This document shows, piece by piece, positions 58,814 through 59,161 of a stretch of 59,161 nucleotides of DNA (positions are counted from its first letter, which is position 1; every line of letters begins with the position of its first letter). This DNA is from Solobacterium sp. (GTDB lineage Bacteria > Bacillota_I > Bacilli_A > Erysipelotrichales > Erysipelotrichaceae): NCBI GenBank assembly GCA_024680365.1, contig JAILCN010000143.1:1-59161 (forward strand), read 5' to 3'. The position numbers and the translations under genes are program-made. Below the pieces are notes generated by a model. The model saw only the letters and a list, made by a program, of their open reading frames with translations. It ran no database searches and had not been told where the DNA came from.

Positions 58814-58859
58814 TTGACACAGCTCAGCGGCGACAATATAATAACAAGTGTTATATTAT
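58814..58859 (+). promoter_or_regulatory. Consensus promoter and operator of the TetR gene
   Basis: TTGACA (58814-58819), exactly 17 bases, TATAAT (58837-58842): a perfect sigma-70/sigma-A promoter. The imperfect palindrome ATATAATAAC-AAGT-GTTATATTAT (58836-58859, 8 of 10 pairs) covers the -10 and start. This fits a TetR autoregulation site. Confidence 0.88.
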
Positions 58860-58871
58860 CGGAGGGCAATG

Positions 58872-59161
58872 ATGCCGAGAAAAACAGTAACGACAAAAGA
58901 AGCGATCATCGACGGTGCTGTTCAGCTGATCAGAGACAAAGGATACGAAGCGCTGACGGTCAGAACTCTGGCGGAGTATCTGCACTGTTCCACCCAGCCT
59001 GTCATGTATCAGTTTGAAACAGTGGATGACCTGCGCAGAGCTGCATACAGAAAAGCGGATCAGATGCATACGGAATACCTGATGAATGCCGGGGAAGGTG
59101 AGGATCCCATTCTGGCGATCGGTCTGAATTATATCCGTTTCGCGGTGAAAGAGCCAAATCT
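58872..59161 (+). CDS. TetR/AcrR-family regulator, 3' end outside window
   Basis: The first 96 residues are present; the frame is open to the end of the window. Ribosome site GGAGGG. The N-terminal helix-turn-helix is typical: TKEAIIDGAVQLIRDKGYEALTVRTLAEYL (shown in part), then CSTQPVMYQFETVDDLRRAAY. The ligand-binding domain is only begun. The promoter is fully consensus with an overlapping palindrome, so the gene should be strongly self-repressed until its ligand appears. Confidence 0.92.
   Translation, partial: MPRKTVTTKEAIIDGAVQLIRDKGYEALTVRTLAEYLHCSTQPVMYQFETVDDLRRAAYRKADQMHTEYLMNAGEGEDPILAIGLNYIRFAVKEPN

Overview
The window looks like chromosome from a gut-type Bacillota (Firmicutes), most likely in or near the Erysipelotrichia; that placement is inference. 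The supporting signs are Gram-positive lipoprotein signals (LAGC, LASC), strong GGAGG ribosome sites, a HrcA-type CIRCE element, YtrA-type GntR and PucR regulators, CcpA-like cre boxes, secreted proteins with DUF5648-like YRLYNPNSGEHFYT repeats, and no outer-membrane genes. By eye the GC content is about one half, except for an AT-rich patch near 8.3-8.8 kb. I saw no rRNA, tRNA or CRISPR array.

Layout. 0-1 kb: 3' part of an IS110 transposase. 1-6.4 kb (minus): alpha/beta hydrolase, a two-domain flavodoxin-like protein, and a GntR/ABC-ATPase/permease operon. 6.4-8.8 kb: secreted C39-like peptidase, then an XRE regulator divergent from a small AT-rich membrane gene that seems frameshifted. 8.9-14.1 kb: MATE transporter, DUF1653, MBL-fold hydrolase, AIM24, DUF362 and YihY proteins. 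14.2-21.1 kb (plus): SGNH hydrolase, a ParB-like/PnrA-like fusion, a metallophosphoesterase, a glycosyltransferase, an Mbeg1-like hydrolase and a second MATE protein. 21.1-24.1 kb: luxS-mtnN-cysK-cysE operon, joining S-adenosylhomocysteine recycling to cysteine synthesis. 24.1-26.8 kb: Y-family polymerase, YolD-like partner, ACP-like protein and nitroreductase. 26.9-33.8 kb: ftsH behind a CIRCE element, a membrane SseB-domain protein, gdhA with a structured leader, a third MATE protein and a cytidylate-kinase-like protein.

33.9-43.8 kb is a complete maltodextrin locus. A LacI regulator is followed by a binding lipoprotein, two permeases, a surface GH13 amylase lipoprotein, a HAD phosphatase, an intracellular GH13 glucosidase and, after a terminator, a DUF2804 protein. 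Starch would be cut outside, imported as maltodextrin and split inside; the transport ATPase is missing and must be encoded elsewhere. Both promoters (regulator and operon) carry a cre-like box between -35 and -10 plus LacI-type operators downstream.

43.9-50.8 kb: patatin-like lipase, two more repeat proteins (a polysaccharide deacetylase and a serine beta-lactamase-like protein), an aldo/keto reductase, and a CaCA antiporter behind a yybP-ykoY-type (Mn2+) riboswitch. 50.8-55.8 kb: a PucR regulator divergent from an operon encoding an SDR dehydrogenase, a Cys-rich protein of unknown function and a GcvT-like folate methyltransferase. This is the best candidate here for an undescribed catabolic system. 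55.8-59.2 kb: GH1 (6-phospho-)beta-glucosidase, histidine phosphatase, membrane-anchored XRE regulator, and the start of a TetR regulator.

A recurring feature is a promoter with a -10 element placed so close to the ATG that the transcript would be leaderless or nearly so (2129 minus, 18645, 24161, 57877 minus).
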